30,854 nucleotides of DNA. It comes from Caldilineae bacterium. GTDB taxonomy: Bacteria > Chloroflexota > Anaerolineae > Epilineales > Epilineaceae. Under the pieces are notes generated by a model. It saw only the letters and a program-made list of their open reading frames with translations. It was not told the DNA's origin and did no database searches. Location of the stretch: NCBI GenBank assembly GCA_020634625.1, contig JACKBJ010000026.1, forward strand, positions 1 through 30,854. Direction: 5' to 3'. Shown here piece by piece: positions 8,073-16,854 of the stretch. How positions within the stretch are numbered: position 1 is the stretch's first letter; each line of letters begins with the position of its first letter. The translations under genes and the position numbers were made by a program.

Positions 8073-8534
8073 ATGAGCGATCTCAACGTCAACGACCGCG
8101 CGCCCGACTTCGACCTCGTCGACCAGGATGGGCAACGCCACAAGTTGAGCGACTACCGCGGACAGCCCGTGGTGCTGCTCTTCTACCCCAAGGACTTCAG
8201 CGGGGTCTGCACCGAAGAGCACTCCTGCATGCTCGACATGATGGATCGCTTCAATGCCCTGGATGCCCAGGTTCTCGGCATCAGCATCGACCATCACAAC
8301 GCCCACGCCGCCTTCGCCGCCAAGGTCGGCATCACCTACCCGCTGCTGGCCGACTTCCATCCCAAGGGCGCCGTGGGCCGTGCCTACGGCGTCTACATGG
8401 AGGAGCACGGCTTCCACCAGCGCTGGACCTTCGTGATCGACCCCGAGGGCCGCATCAGCTTCATCCAGAAGAACGCCGTGCCCGAGGTCCCCGAGATCGA
8501 GGAGGTCGTCAAGGCGGTGATGGACGCGCAGTAG
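8073..8534 (+). CDS. Thioredoxin-fold peroxiredoxin, AhpE/Bcp type
   Basis: Reduces hydrogen peroxide and organic hydroperoxides in the cytoplasm. The 153-residue protein has the AhpC/TSA fold: APDF near residues 10-13, peroxidatic Cys46 in FSGVCTEE, and the segment HPKGAVGRAYGVY that resembles mycobacterial AhpE more than classic Bcp. A second cysteine, Cys52, lies six residues after Cys46; classic Bcp has its resolving cysteine five residues on, so whether Cys52 resolves is open. The start is preceded by GGAG 9 bases upstream and is consistent with the promoter at 7970-7999; the longer in-frame extension to 7998 would begin inside the -10 box. The superoxide dismutase gene follows after 77 bases, probably cotranscribed, so its product peroxide is handled by the neighbour. 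Confidence 0.93.
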   Translation: MSDLNVNDRAPDFDLVDQDGQRHKLSDYRGQPVVLLFYPKDFSGVCTEEHSCMLDMMDRFNALDAQVLGISIDHHNAHAAFAAKVGITYPLLADFHPKGAVGRAYGVYMEEHGFHQRWTFVIDPEGRISFIQKNAVPEVPEIEEVVKAVMDAQ

Positions 8535-8611
8535 CACCGTCCCCGCCCCGTCGACCGCGACCCGAACGTCGAGACCGTCCACCCCCCTCACCGATTGAAA
8601 GGAGCCACCCG

Positions 8612-9226
8612 ATGAGCTATAGCCTGCCCGCGCTGCCCTATGCCTACGATGCCCTCGAGCCGCACATCGACGCGCGCACGATGGAGATCCACCACACCAA
8701 GCACCACCAGGCCTACATCAACAACGTCAACGCGGCGCTCGAGGGTCACGCCGACCTGGCGGCGCTGCCGGTGGAGGCGCTGATCGCCAACCTGGATCGG
8801 GTCCCCGAGGCCAAGCGCACGGCCGTGCGCAACAACGGCGGCGGCCATGCCAACCACTCGCTGTTCTGGACCATCCTGAGCCCGAGCGGCGGCGGCGAGC
8901 CCGGCGGCGAGCTGGGCCAGGCCATCGCGGCCGACCTCGGCGGCTTCGCCGACTTCAAGGCCGCCTTCGAGAAGGCCGGCATGACCCGCTTCGGCAGCGG
9001 TTGGGCCTGGCTGTCGGTCGACGGTGGCGGCACGCTGGTGGTCGAGAGCAGCGCCAACCAGGACAGCCCGCTGATGCACGGCCATACGCCGATCCTGGGC
9101 TGCGACGTCTGGGAGCATGCCTACTACCTGCACTACCAGAATCGCCGCGGCGATTACCTGGCCGCCTTCTGGAACCTGGTCGACTGGGACGCCGTCGCCG
9201 CGCGCTACGCCGCCGCCAAGGCCTGA
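8612..9226 (+). CDS. sodA: Superoxide dismutase, Mn type
   Basis: Converts superoxide to oxygen and hydrogen peroxide. The 204-residue protein covers the whole Fe/Mn SOD family. Metal ligands are His27 (EIHHTKHH), His82 (GGGHANHSLFW), Asp165 and His169 (DVWEHAYY). Metal preference points to manganese: the second-sphere glutamine is Gln150 in SANQDSPL and a glycine is in the GGGH position, as in MnSODs, whereas iron enzymes place the glutamine elsewhere. A strong SD AAAGGAG lies 7 bases before the ATG. No signal peptide, so cytoplasmic. It follows the peroxiredoxin gene and is closed by a hairpin at 9264-9287. Confidence 0.96.
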   Translation: MSYSLPALPYAYDALEPHIDARTMEIHHTKHHQAYINNVNAALEGHADLAALPVEALIANLDRVPEAKRTAVRNNGGGHANHSLFWTILSPSGGGEPGGELGQAIAADLGGFADFKAAFEKAGMTRFGSGWAWLSVDGGGTLVVESSANQDSPLMHGHTPILGCDVWEHAYYLHYQNRRGDYLAAFWNLVDWDAVAARYAAAKA

Positions 9227-9263
9227 TCCCGAGGCCCCCTTCCGGGGCCCGCGACCGTACCAG

Positions 9264-9287
9264 CGAGGCGGCCTCCGGGCCGCCTCG
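9264..9287 (+). terminator. Terminator after the superoxide dismutase gene
   Basis: A 10-bp perfect stem (9264-9273 with 9278-9287) with loop TCCG is followed by TTCGCTT. A smaller hairpin (9233-9249) precedes it. It separates sodA from the E2 gene. Confidence 0.7.
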
Positions 9288-9391
9288 TTCGCTTCCGAGG
9301 CGCGTGCTACAATCGGCCTTCTCGGCCGTGCGCGGCCGCCTGACCCGGAGACCAACTCGACCGATGGACGACCTGCAGGAGCGTTGCGAAC

Positions 9392-10894
9392 ATGGCCGTT
9401 GAGCTCAAGATGCCCCAGCTCGGCGAGAGCGTGCACGAGGGCACGATCGGCAAGTGGCTGAAGCAGGAGGGCGAGCGGGTCGAGAAGTACGATCCCGTCC
9501 TCGAGGTGATCACCGACAAGGTCGACACCGAGGTGACCGCCGTCGAGAGCGGCGTCCTGCTCAAGATCCTGGTGGCCGAGGACGAGACCGTCGCGGTCGG
9601 AACCGTGCTGGCCATCATCGGAGAGGCCGGCGAGGCCGTCGAGGCCCCCGCCGGCAAGGTCGGAGCGGCAACGGCGGCCGCCTCCGCCCCGGCCGCCTCC
9701 GCCCCGGCATCCCCCGCCCCGGTGGCGGCCCCCGCCCCCGCACCGACGTCCACGCCGCTGCCGGCCGGCACCCGCGTCTCGCCCGTCGCGGCGCGCATGG
9801 CCGCCGAGCACGGCGTCGACCTGGGGCAGGTCGGCGGCAGCGGCCGCGGGGGGCAGATCACGCGCCAGGACGTCGCGCAGCACCTGGCCGGCACCGCGCC
9901 CGCCGCGGCGCTCGGCTCGGCGGCGAGCGCCCCGCCGGCCGACCGCGAGATCGGCTTCATCAGCCCCCGCGTGGCCGGCCTCGCCGCGCGCCACGGCGTC
10001 GACCTGCGCCGTGTCCCGGGCAGCGGCCGCGACGGCCGCATCACCGCCCGGGACGTCGAGGCCTTCGTCGAGTCGGGCGCCGCGGCCGCCGCCGCGGTCG
10101 CGCCCGCCGGCGTCGCTGGAGCGATCGCCAGCCCGACGGCGGCCAGCCCTTCGCCCGCGAGCGGTGTGGCAGGATCCGGCTCCTCCGCCGGCCCGGCGCT
10201 GGGCGACCTGGTTCCGATGACCCGCATGCGCAAGCTCATCGCCGATCACATGGTGCACTCCAAGCAGACCTCGCCCCACGTCACCACGGTCCACGAGGTC
10301 GACATGAGCGCGGTCATGGCGGCCAACGCCAGGCTCAAGCCGCAGCTGGCCGCCCGCGGCATCAAGCTGACCCTGACCGCCTTCATGATGCAGTGTCTGG
10401 CCGAGGCCATCGCCAGCCATCCGCTGGTCAACAGCTCATGGACCGAAGCCGGCATCCAGATACACCGCGACATCAACATCGGCATGGCGGTGGCCTTGCC
10501 GGGCGGCGGCCTGATCGTGCCCGTGATCAAGCGGGCCGACAGCCTCAGCCTGGCCGGCATGGCCGACGCGGTCGGCGACCTGGCCAACCGGGCGCGCGAC
10601 AACCAGCTGCGGCCCGACGACATCCAGGGCGGCAGCTTCACCGTCACCAACTACGGCACCCTCGGCAGCCTCTTCGGCACGCCGGTGATCAACCAGCCCC
10701 AGTGCGCCATCCTCGGCACCGGCGCCATCAAGAAGCGGGTGGTCGTGGTCCAGGGCCCGGACGGCAGCGACCAGATCGCCATCCGGCCGATGATGCTGCT
10801 GGCGCTGACCTTCGACCACCGCATCCTCGACGGCGGCACGGCCGACCCCTTCGTCCAGACCCTCGTGCAGCGCCTGGAGCGCTACTCGGCCTGA
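9392..10894 (+). CDS. Dihydrolipoamide acyltransferase, E2 of a 2-oxoacid dehydrogenase complex
   Basis: E2 component carrying acyl groups from E1 to CoA in a pyruvate, 2-oxoglutarate or branched-chain complex. The 500-residue protein has one lipoyl domain (1-80, lipoyl Lys43 in ITDKVDTE), an Ala/Pro-rich linker, two peripheral subunit-binding domains (about 128-165 and 189-226, each with a VSPVAAR/ISPRVAG start and GSGRxGxIT core), a second linker, and the acyltransferase domain (270-500) with catalytic His476 and Asp480 in DHRILDGG. Two binding domains after a single lipoyl domain is unusual; most E2s have one. The start has AGGAG 10 bases upstream. No E1 or E3 gene is in the window, so substrate cannot be fixed; the GIxIHRDINIGMAVALP-like catalytic core would fit pyruvate/branched-chain enzymes as well as 2-oxoglutarate. 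Confidence 0.93.
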   Translation: MAVELKMPQLGESVHEGTIGKWLKQEGERVEKYDPVLEVITDKVDTEVTAVESGVLLKILVAEDETVAVGTVLAIIGEAGEAVEAPAGKVGAATAAASAPAASAPASPAPVAAPAPAPTSTPLPAGTRVSPVAARMAAEHGVDLGQVGGSGRGGQITRQDVAQHLAGTAPAAALGSAASAPPADREIGFISPRVAGLAARHGVDLRRVPGSGRDGRITARDVEAFVESGAAAAAAVAPAGVAGAIASPTAASPSPASGVAGSGSSAGPALGDLVPMTRMRKLIADHMVHSKQTSPHVTTVHEVDMSAVMAANARLKPQLAARGIKLTLTAFMMQCLAEAIASHPLVNSSWTEAGIQIHRDINIGMAVALPGGGLIVPVIKRADSLSLAGMADAVGDLANRARDNQLRPDDIQGGSFTVTNYGTLGSLFGTPVINQPQCAILGTGAIKKRVVVVQGPDGSDQIAIRPMMLLALTFDHRILDGGTADPFVQTLVQRLERYSA

Positions 10895-10898
10895 GCCG

Positions 10899-10931
10899 GG
10901 TGCTCGGCCGGCGCGACGCCGGCCGAGCACC
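10899..10931. terminator. Bidirectional terminator between convergent genes
   Basis: A 15-bp perfect stem (10899-10913 with 10917-10931) closes on a 3-base loop five bases after the E2 stop. It lies between the convergent E2 gene and the membrane-protein gene ending at 10946, and can serve both. The T tail is short (CTTC). Confidence 0.75.
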
Positions 10932-10945
10932 TTCCCAGGCCAGGC

Positions 10946-13798
10946 TCAATCGAAGCGCAGATCCGAGACCCGCGCGCTGCCCAGGGGCTCGCCGCTGGCG
11001 CCGTCGCGAAGCTCGACCTCGATCGCGTACTCGGCCTTCGGATCGAAGTCGGCCGGCAGGCGCAGCCAGCGCCGGTCGACGAAGGCGGCGTTCGGGCGCC
11101 AGGCGGTGCTGGGCAGCAGGCCGTACAAGGGCATGGCCTCGACTTCGCCGACCAGGGCGCCATCGCGAGCGGCCAGGAGGCGCACCAGCGTCCTGTGGTC
11201 CTGCACCAGGGCGCGGCTGCTCCGCCAGGTCAGGCTGACCCGCAGCCAGCGCTGTTCGTCCAGCTCCCGCAGCTCGGTCGACAGGTCGAGCAAGGCGACG
11301 TCGCCCATCTGGGCCAGGGTCTGACCGGCCTCGATCAGCTCGGGCTCGCCGCGCAGCCGCAAGGGGCCCAGATAGACCGAGCCCAGGGCCTCGCCCGCCG
11401 CGCCGAAGGCCGGCAGCGCCTCCCCCGCCGCATCCGCCAGGTCCAAACGCACGAAGTACAGGCCGTCTGCGGCTTCGGTGGGCAGGATCAAGACCAGCGG
11501 CGCGTCGGCGTCCAGGGCCTGCTCGTCCCAGGCCAGGCGGTCGGGCAGCCCTTCGCGGGGCTCGACGGCGCTGACCAGGGCCGCCGAGACGCGCAGCGGC
11601 GCGGCACCGGCGTCCCAGTCCAGGAGCAGCTCGAGCCGGTCACCGGCCGTGACGTCCAGCGAGCGACCGCTCGGTCCACCCTCGCCCTGCAGCCGGAAGG
11701 TGGCGTCCCGCAGACGGGCATCGCCCCAGCGAACGCCCTCGGGCCGGCGGTGCGGCCAGGCGGCGGCCTGGCTCGTCAGGACCAGCGGGCCGGCATCGGC
11801 CCCCGTGGGCAGGAAGCGCGCCAGGAGCACCAGGGCCGGCAGCAGGACCAGCAGCGCCAGCAGGGGCCGCCCCCAGCGCCGCCGCCGATCCATCGCCGCC
11901 AGGGCCAGCAGCCAGAGCAGGGCCAGCAGCGACAGGCCCTCGGCCAGGGCGCGAATCCCGCTCCGACCCAGCCGCAGGCTGAGGCTGCAGCGACCGCCCG
12001 GACCGCAGGCGGCGGGATCGACCTCGGCCTGCAGCCAACCGCTGCCCTGCAGCGCGTCGGTCGGCCGGCCCGGTCCATCGCCGACCCGCACGTTCCAGCC
12101 CGGAAAGCCGAAGGTCGGAAAGACCATCCGAACCGGACCGGCCGGCGAGATCACCAGCTGCCAGTCCTGGCGGGCCGCCTCGCGCCGGGTCCAGATGGCC
12201 CGCTCGAGCGTGCCGAAGCCAGGCAGGGCCCGCGGGCTTCCCTCGTGCCCCTGCACCACGTCGATGCCGCCCGCCGGCGCCTCGCCGACCGCGGCGGGCA
12301 GCCAGGCGGCGCCCGGCGAGGCGCCCAGGCTGCCGCTGAAGGTCTCGAAGGCCTGGATCTCGGGCCGGCCCACCGGCGGGATGCCCAGGGCCGCGCGCGG
12401 GGCGTTCCAGATCGCGCCGAGGCCGAGGGCCAGGGCGATCGCCAGAGCGAGCAGCGCGGCGCGGAGCGTGGGCCGCCTGCCGGTGTCCGCCGGCTCGAGC
12501 GCGGCCAGCGGCGCGGCCAGCATGGCCAGCCCGATGGCCTGGGGCGCCAGCCAGCGCCAGGGCGCCCACTCGGCCGGGGCCAGCGGCAGGAGGCCCCAGA
12601 GCGACAGGCTCAGGCGGCTGGCGGCCAGGCCGCAGACCAGCACCGCCAGCAGCCAGGTCAGGGCCTTGCGGCGGGCCTCGGTGCCCAGGCGCCAGGCCGC
12701 CGCGAAGCCCAGACCGGCCACCAGCAGCTGCAGCAGGCCGCTGCGCACCGGCGGCGCGCCCGGGGAGTCCGGCCCGTAACGAACCCGGCCGCCCGGATCG
12801 AGCCAGTCGATCGCACCGAAGCTGCCGTTCTCCAGGGCGCTGAATCCCAGGGCCGGGGGACGCACCGCCCCTCGCTCGAGGAGCGCCGGAAGCAGGAACC
12901 AGGCCGCCAGCAGCAGGCCGAGCAGGAGACCCGCGGCCAGGAGGCTCAGGCCGGCGCGCCGGCCGGCCGGTCGCAGCGCCCAGAGCCGCCACTCGAGTCG
13001 AGCCAGCCCTTGTTGCGCCGCTTCCGGCAGGCGTCGCCAGCCCGAGGCCCGCGGCGGCTCGGCCGCCACGGGCGGCGGCCGTCGCCGCGAGGCGGCGCCC
13101 GTTCCCCCGAGGGCCGTCGCTGCCTGCTCGCGCAGGGCCAGTCCGGCCACCAGTCCGATCAGCGGCAGCAGCATGGCGCCGCTGGCCAGATCGGCCGTCC
13201 AGGTCAAGGCGCTCAGCCCGGCCAGACCGACCAGGTGGGCGATCGAGGGCCGCGTCACGCCGCGCCAGACGGCTTCGAGCAGCCAGGGCGCCAGGGCGTA
13301 GGCGGCCAGCTCGGACAGGTCCTCGGGTCGCACGTAGATCGCCGCGAGGGCATAGGGCGCGGCGGCGTAGGCCACGGCCGCCACGAATCCGGCCGCCGGC
13401 CGCCGCCAGCAGCGCAGCGCCAGACGCCAGGCGCCCAGCGCCGCCAGGCTCAGGAGCAGCAGCCAGCTGACCTTGAGCCCGCCGACCAGGCCGGCGCCGA
13501 GGATCGAGAGCAAGGCCGCCAGCATCCAGGCCAGCGGCCCGTGGAAGACCCAGAGCGGGTAGCCCATGCCGAAGGCCGCGTCGGGCATCCATCGCGGCGG
13601 GATCTGTCCCCAGATCAGCGCGGCCGACATCTGTTGGGCGCGCTCGAGCGCAAAGCCGGCATGCTCGGGGCCAAGGCCGGCCATCAAGCCGTCGGCGGTC
13701 AGGGCCGGCCAGCTCAGGGCCAGGCCGATCAGCGTGGCCAGGACGGCGGGCGCCAGGGCCAGCAGGCCGCGGCGCAGGGCTTCGAAGGACCCCGTCAT
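10946..13798 (-). CDS. Multi-spanning membrane protein, PTPS_related/GT-C-like (950 aa)
   Basis: Large integral membrane protein of unknown activity. The N-terminal half has the pattern of the PTPS_related membrane family (PF10131-like): an early extracytoplasmic segment with IPPRWMPDAAFGMGYPLW (about residues 65-85), an HGPL motif, and AAPYALAAIYVRPEDLSELA with conserved aromatic and acidic residues, between many hydrophobic helices. This resembles GT-C glycosyltransferases that use lipid-linked sugars, but no catalytic motif is certain. Further helices follow to about residue 660, then a soluble C-terminal region of roughly 270 residues rich in beta-strand-like sequence, probably extracytoplasmic. 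The start is in-frame after a long Arg/Gly-rich non-coding stretch; the SD (GAGAA) is weak. It follows the gene ending at 13846 by 47 bases and is likely its operon partner in envelope glycan or glycoprotein assembly (inference). Confidence 0.8.
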   Translation of the reverse strand: MTGSFEALRRGLLALAPAVLATLIGLALSWPALTADGLMAGLGPEHAGFALERAQQMSAALIWGQIPPRWMPDAAFGMGYPLWVFHGPLAWMLAALLSILGAGLVGGLKVSWLLLLSLAALGAWRLALRCWRRPAAGFVAAVAYAAAPYALAAIYVRPEDLSELAAYALAPWLLEAVWRGVTRPSIAHLVGLAGLSALTWTADLASGAMLLPLIGLVAGLALREQAATALGGTGAASRRRPPPVAAEPPRASGWRRLPEAAQQGLARLEWRLWALRPAGRRAGLSLLAAGLLLGLLLAAWFLLPALLERGAVRPPALGFSALENGSFGAIDWLDPGGRVRYGPDSPGAPPVRSGLLQLLVAGLGFAAAWRLGTEARRKALTWLLAVLVCGLAASRLSLSLWGLLPLAPAEWAPWRWLAPQAIGLAMLAAPLAALEPADTGRRPTLRAALLALAIALALGLGAIWNAPRAALGIPPVGRPEIQAFETFSGSLGASPGAAWLPAAVGEAPAGGIDVVQGHEGSPRALPGFGTLERAIWTRREAARQDWQLVISPAGPVRMVFPTFGFPGWNVRVGDGPGRPTDALQGSGWLQAEVDPAACGPGGRCSLSLRLGRSGIRALAEGLSLLALLWLLALAAMDRRRRWGRPLLALLVLLPALVLLARFLPTGADAGPLVLTSQAAAWPHRRPEGVRWGDARLRDATFRLQGEGGPSGRSLDVTAGDRLELLLDWDAGAAPLRVSAALVSAVEPREGLPDRLAWDEQALDADAPLVLILPTEAADGLYFVRLDLADAAGEALPAFGAAGEALGSVYLGPLRLRGEPELIEAGQTLAQMGDVALLDLSTELRELDEQRWLRVSLTWRSSRALVQDHRTLVRLLAARDGALVGEVEAMPLYGLLPSTAWRPNAAFVDRRWLRLPADFDPKAEYAIEVELRDGASGEPLGSARVSDLRFD

Positions 13799-13845
13799 GG
13801 TGGTTCTCGTTTCGGGTGTACGCCCCTGCGGGCGGTGGAGGGTGC

Positions 13846-14940
13846 TCACCGGGGTCGGCCAAGTCCGGCCAGGAGACCGGCGACCAGGGCCGCCAGGCCC
13901 AGCATCGCCAGACCGCTGCGGTCCCAGATCCGGGCCCAGAGCGGCGCTCGGCTGGGCCCGCCGGCCATCGGCGGCGGGGGGGCGGCGCCGGCCGGAAGTC
14001 CTGGCGCGCCCGGCACGACGCCATCGGCCGGCTGGTTGCGCGCAGCCGGCGGGGTGGCCGCCCACTGGGTGGCGCGCAGCTGCAGGTCGATGGCCCTGAG
14101 GGTGGCCGCTGCCTGCGCGCGGGCCCGGGCCTCCAGCGTCGCCAGCTCGGGCGTCGCGCTGGGCGCGCCGGCCGCCAGCTCCGGCGTCGGCCTCGGCTCC
14201 GGAGTCCGGGTCGGCGGCGGGGGCAGCGGCGCGTCGGCCAGCCGCAGGCAGGCCTCGTCCCAACGCGCCTCGTTCGCGCCGGGCGATAGGGGCTGGCCGC
14301 GGAGGAAGAGGCTCACCGCCGTGGACTCGGCCGTCGTCGCGACGAAGAGGGGCAGCCAGCCATCGGTCACCGTCACCGGCGTGGTCCAGACGATCCCCGC
14401 GGCATCGGGATCGCTGCCGCCACGCGGATCGATGCCGATGCCCAGCGCATAGGCGCCGCTCGAGCGCGTGCGCTGACGATCGGCGTCGCGGCCCTGCCAG
14501 GCCAGCGCCCAGGCCTGGCCCAGGACGCGCTCGCCGGGCGGAACCGGCACCGTCTGCCACAAGCCGCCCGCCTGCAGCGGTCCCAGCCCCTCGACCCGCT
14601 GGCTCCAGGCGCCGGCCATCGCGGCCGGATCGCCGTCTCGGAAGCGAGCGGCCGGCGACAGCACCGGCTCGCCCGAGCCGGGATCCTGCCAGGCCAGCCA
14701 ACCCAGGGCCAGGGTCCGCGAAGCAAAGCCACGGGCCGAGAAACCGGCCTCGAAACCCGGATTGACCAGCAGGTTGCCCGGGCAGGGCAGCTCGGGCGCC
14801 TGGGCGGTCACGATCGGGACGCGCGCCAGCACCAGCGCCAGCACGAGCACCAGGCACAGGCCCGACCCGCGACAGGCGCGTGCGCGCTGCCGGTTCTGGA
14901 TCCGGATTGCCGCCTCGGGCGGCGTGACGGGGTCGGCCAC
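13846..14940 (-). CDS. Secreted, C-terminally membrane-anchored protein with a CBM-like domain
   Basis: Function unknown. After a basic N-terminal stretch and a hydrophobic signal (LCLVLVLALVLA, ending near IVTAQA), the protein has an N-terminal domain opening NLLVNPGFE, the typical start of jelly-roll carbohydrate-binding-like domains in bacterial secreted proteins. A Pro/Thr-rich linker (PPPPTRTPEPRPTPEL), a helical Ala/Arg/Gln-rich segment and a final transmembrane helix (LAMLGLAALVAGLLAG) with a short basic tail follow, so most of the chain should face outside. I chose the GTG at 14940 (364 aa) because an extended -10 at 15000-15008 would make a GTG at 15009 (387 aa) fall upstream of the transcript; there is no strong SD for either. 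The PTPS_related-like gene follows after 47 bases. Confidence 0.7.
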   Translation of the reverse strand: MADPVTPPEAAIRIQNRQRARACRGSGLCLVLVLALVLARVPIVTAQAPELPCPGNLLVNPGFEAGFSARGFASRTLALGWLAWQDPGSGEPVLSPAARFRDGDPAAMAGAWSQRVEGLGPLQAGGLWQTVPVPPGERVLGQAWALAWQGRDADRQRTRSSGAYALGIGIDPRGGSDPDAAGIVWTTPVTVTDGWLPLFVATTAESTAVSLFLRGQPLSPGANEARWDEACLRLADAPLPPPPTRTPEPRPTPELAAGAPSATPELATLEARARAQAAATLRAIDLQLRATQWAATPPAARNQPADGVVPGAPGLPAGAAPPPPMAGGPSRAPLWARIWDRSGLAMLGLAALVAGLLAGLGRPR

Positions 14941-14999
14941 GGGCTCTCGCGGGGTTCTCGCTGGGCGCGCCGCCAGGTCGCGGCGCCGGGGCGGCCGTG

Positions 15000-15008
15000 A
15001 GTATACCA
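15000..15008 (-). promoter_or_regulatory. Extended -10 promoter (TGGTATACT)
   Basis: On the minus strand TGG-TATACT matches an extended -10 element; no good -35 is present at the matching distance. It would drive the anchored secreted protein and the following membrane-protein gene, with transcription starting near 14993. Confidence 0.5.
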
Positions 15009-15197
15009 CCGGCCGCCGGCGCGGATGACGGCGGCGCGCCGGGCGGCAACCCCGATGCGGCGAACCGGTGTATCATCTGCCTCGGATCCCGGCGGCATCG
15101 CGCCGCCGAGCGGCAGTCCACCACCCCGACCCGAGCAGCGGCCAGGACAGGTCCAGCGCCAGCGCCGCCGGACCGGGTCGACCGAGAGGAGCCTGCG

Positions 15198-16826
15198 GTG
15201 CAGCTCGTCAGCAGCCGGGACATGCGCGCCATCGAAGCCGCCGCGGACGCGGGCGGCCTGAGCTACGCTCGGATGATGCAGAACGCCGGCGCGGCGGTGG
15301 CGCGTGCCGCCGACGACTGGATGGACGGCAACCCCGGGGTCATCGTGGTGCTCTGCGGCCCCGGGAACAACGGCGGTGACGGCCTGGTGGCGGCCTTGCG
15401 CCTGGCCGAGCTGGGTCACGCCGTGCGCGTGCTGGCCTACAAGCGGCCAGCCGCCGACCCCCTGCGCCGCGCCGCCGCCGAGCGGCCCGAGATCGGCGTC
15501 ATCGACGGCAGCGCGCGCGACGCGCTGGCGCAGCTGGACGCCTGGCTCGACGGCGCCGACCTGTTGGTCGACGCCCTGCTCGGCAGCGGCGTCTCGCGGC
15601 CCATCACGGGCCAGCTGGCGCGCATCCTGACCCTGGCCGCCGAGGCCGTCATGGGGCCGGACGGGCCGGCCGTCATCGCGGTCGACCTGCCCAGCGGGTT
15701 GGACCCCGACAGCGGCGCCGTCGACCCGCTCTGTCTGGCCGCCGACCTGACGGTCACCTTCGGCTTCGCCAAGATCGGGCACTTCGGCTGGCCGGGCGCC
15801 GCCTTCGTCGGCCAGCTGGTCGTCGACGACATCGGCATCGCCGCCGACCTGGCCGAGCGCTCCGAGACCGACCTGCGCGTGGTCACGGTCGAGTCGGTCG
15901 CCGAGAGCCTGCTCGAGCCGCCGCTGGACGCGCACAAGGGCAGCTTCGGCCGGTCCCTGGTCTGGGCCGGCGCGACCCGCTATCCCGGCGCCGCAGCCCT
16001 GGCCTCCGAAGCGGCGGCCCGCGCCGGCTGCGGCCTGGTGCAGGTGGCCTTGCCCGGCGCATCGATCCCTGGCGTCGCAACCCGCGTGCCCGAGGCGATC
16101 TGGTTGCCGCTGCCCGAGGCGACGGCGCTGGCTGACGATGCCGCCTGCGTCGCCAGCGCGGCGCGCGCGCTGCAGCGGGCCGCCGCCGAGGCCCAAGCCG
16201 TCGTGTTCGGCCCCGGGCTGTCGACCGAGCCGGGCCTGGCAGCGCTGCTGGACGCCCTGTTGACCGCGCTCGCGGAGCAGCCTCCGACGCCGACCCGCTG
16301 GGTGGTCGACGCCGACGGGCTGAACCTGCTCGCCGGCATGCCCGATTGGCCCGGGCGGCTGCCAGCGCGCTCGGTGCTGACCCCACATCCGGGCGAGATG
16401 GCGCGGCTGCTCGGCTGCGGCATCGACGCCGTCAACGCCGACCGGGTGGCCGTGGCGCGCGAGGCGGCGGCCCGGTGGGGCCACGTGGTGGTGCTCAAGG
16501 GCGCGCTGACGGTGGTGGCCCAGCCCGAGGGCGGCGTGGCGATCGTCCCCTTCGCGAACCCGGCCCTGGCCACGGCCGGCACGGGCGACGTCCTGGCCGG
16601 CACCATCGTCGGCCTGCTGGCCCAGGGCCTGCCGCCCGAGGAGGCGGCCCGGTCGGGCGCCTGGATCCACGGCCGCGCCGGCGAGATGGCGGCCGAGGAC
16701 CTCGGCATCCGCGGCACCCTGGCCCGGGACGTCCTGGCGCGCCTGCCCGAGGTGCTGCAGGGCCTCGAGGAGGGCTGGGAGCTCGAGCCGCCCGGTCGCT
16801 TCGGATTCGGACGACGCCCGCGCTAG
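15198..16826 (+). CDS. nnr: Bifunctional NAD(P)H-hydrate epimerase / ADP-dependent NAD(P)HX dehydratase
   Basis: Repairs hydrated NADH and NADPH: the N-terminal domain epimerises R- and S-NAD(P)HX and the C-terminal domain dehydrates the S form using ADP (or ATP). The 542-residue protein has the usual two-domain length. The epimerase domain (1-215) contains GPGNNGGDGLVAA (54-66) and DLPSGLDPDSG (163-173). The ribokinase-like dehydratase domain (about 230-525) contains KGSFGRSLVWAG (247-258), VDADGLNLLAG (370-380), LTPHPGEMARLLG (394-406) and NPALATAGTGDVLAG (454-468), which holds the catalytic aspartate. The GTG start at 15198 has AGGAG 6 bases upstream; no in-frame ATG competes. The region 15010-15197 between it and the divergent gene carries a possible -10 (TATCAT, 15071-15076) but no clear -35. 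Confidence 0.96.
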   Translation: MQLVSSRDMRAIEAAADAGGLSYARMMQNAGAAVARAADDWMDGNPGVIVVLCGPGNNGGDGLVAALRLAELGHAVRVLAYKRPAADPLRRAAAERPEIGVIDGSARDALAQLDAWLDGADLLVDALLGSGVSRPITGQLARILTLAAEAVMGPDGPAVIAVDLPSGLDPDSGAVDPLCLAADLTVTFGFAKIGHFGWPGAAFVGQLVVDDIGIAADLAERSETDLRVVTVESVAESLLEPPLDAHKGSFGRSLVWAGATRYPGAAALASEAAARAGCGLVQVALPGASIPGVATRVPEAIWLPLPEATALADDAACVASAARALQRAAAEAQAVVFGPGLSTEPGLAALLDALLTALAEQPPTPTRWVVDADGLNLLAGMPDWPGRLPARSVLTPHPGEMARLLGCGIDAVNADRVAVAREAAARWGHVVVLKGALTVVAQPEGGVAIVPFANPALATAGTGDVLAGTIVGLLAQGLPPEEAARSGAWIHGRAGEMAAEDLGIRGTLARDVLARLPEVLQGLEEGWELEPPGRFGFGRRPR

Positions 16827-16854
16827 GCGCCTGCCCGTCCGGTGCCGAATCGCG

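Noticed and set aside
11195..14452. Open plus-strand frame of about 1085 codons antisense to the PTPS_related-like gene
   Set aside because: Gln/Arg/Gly-rich shadow; the minus strand gives coherent membrane helices.
13799..15232. N-terminal extension of the PTPS_related-like protein to 15232
   Set aside because: The extension is Arg/Gly/Pro-rich and overlaps the secreted-protein gene in another frame; the ATG at 13798 starts coherent membrane sequence.
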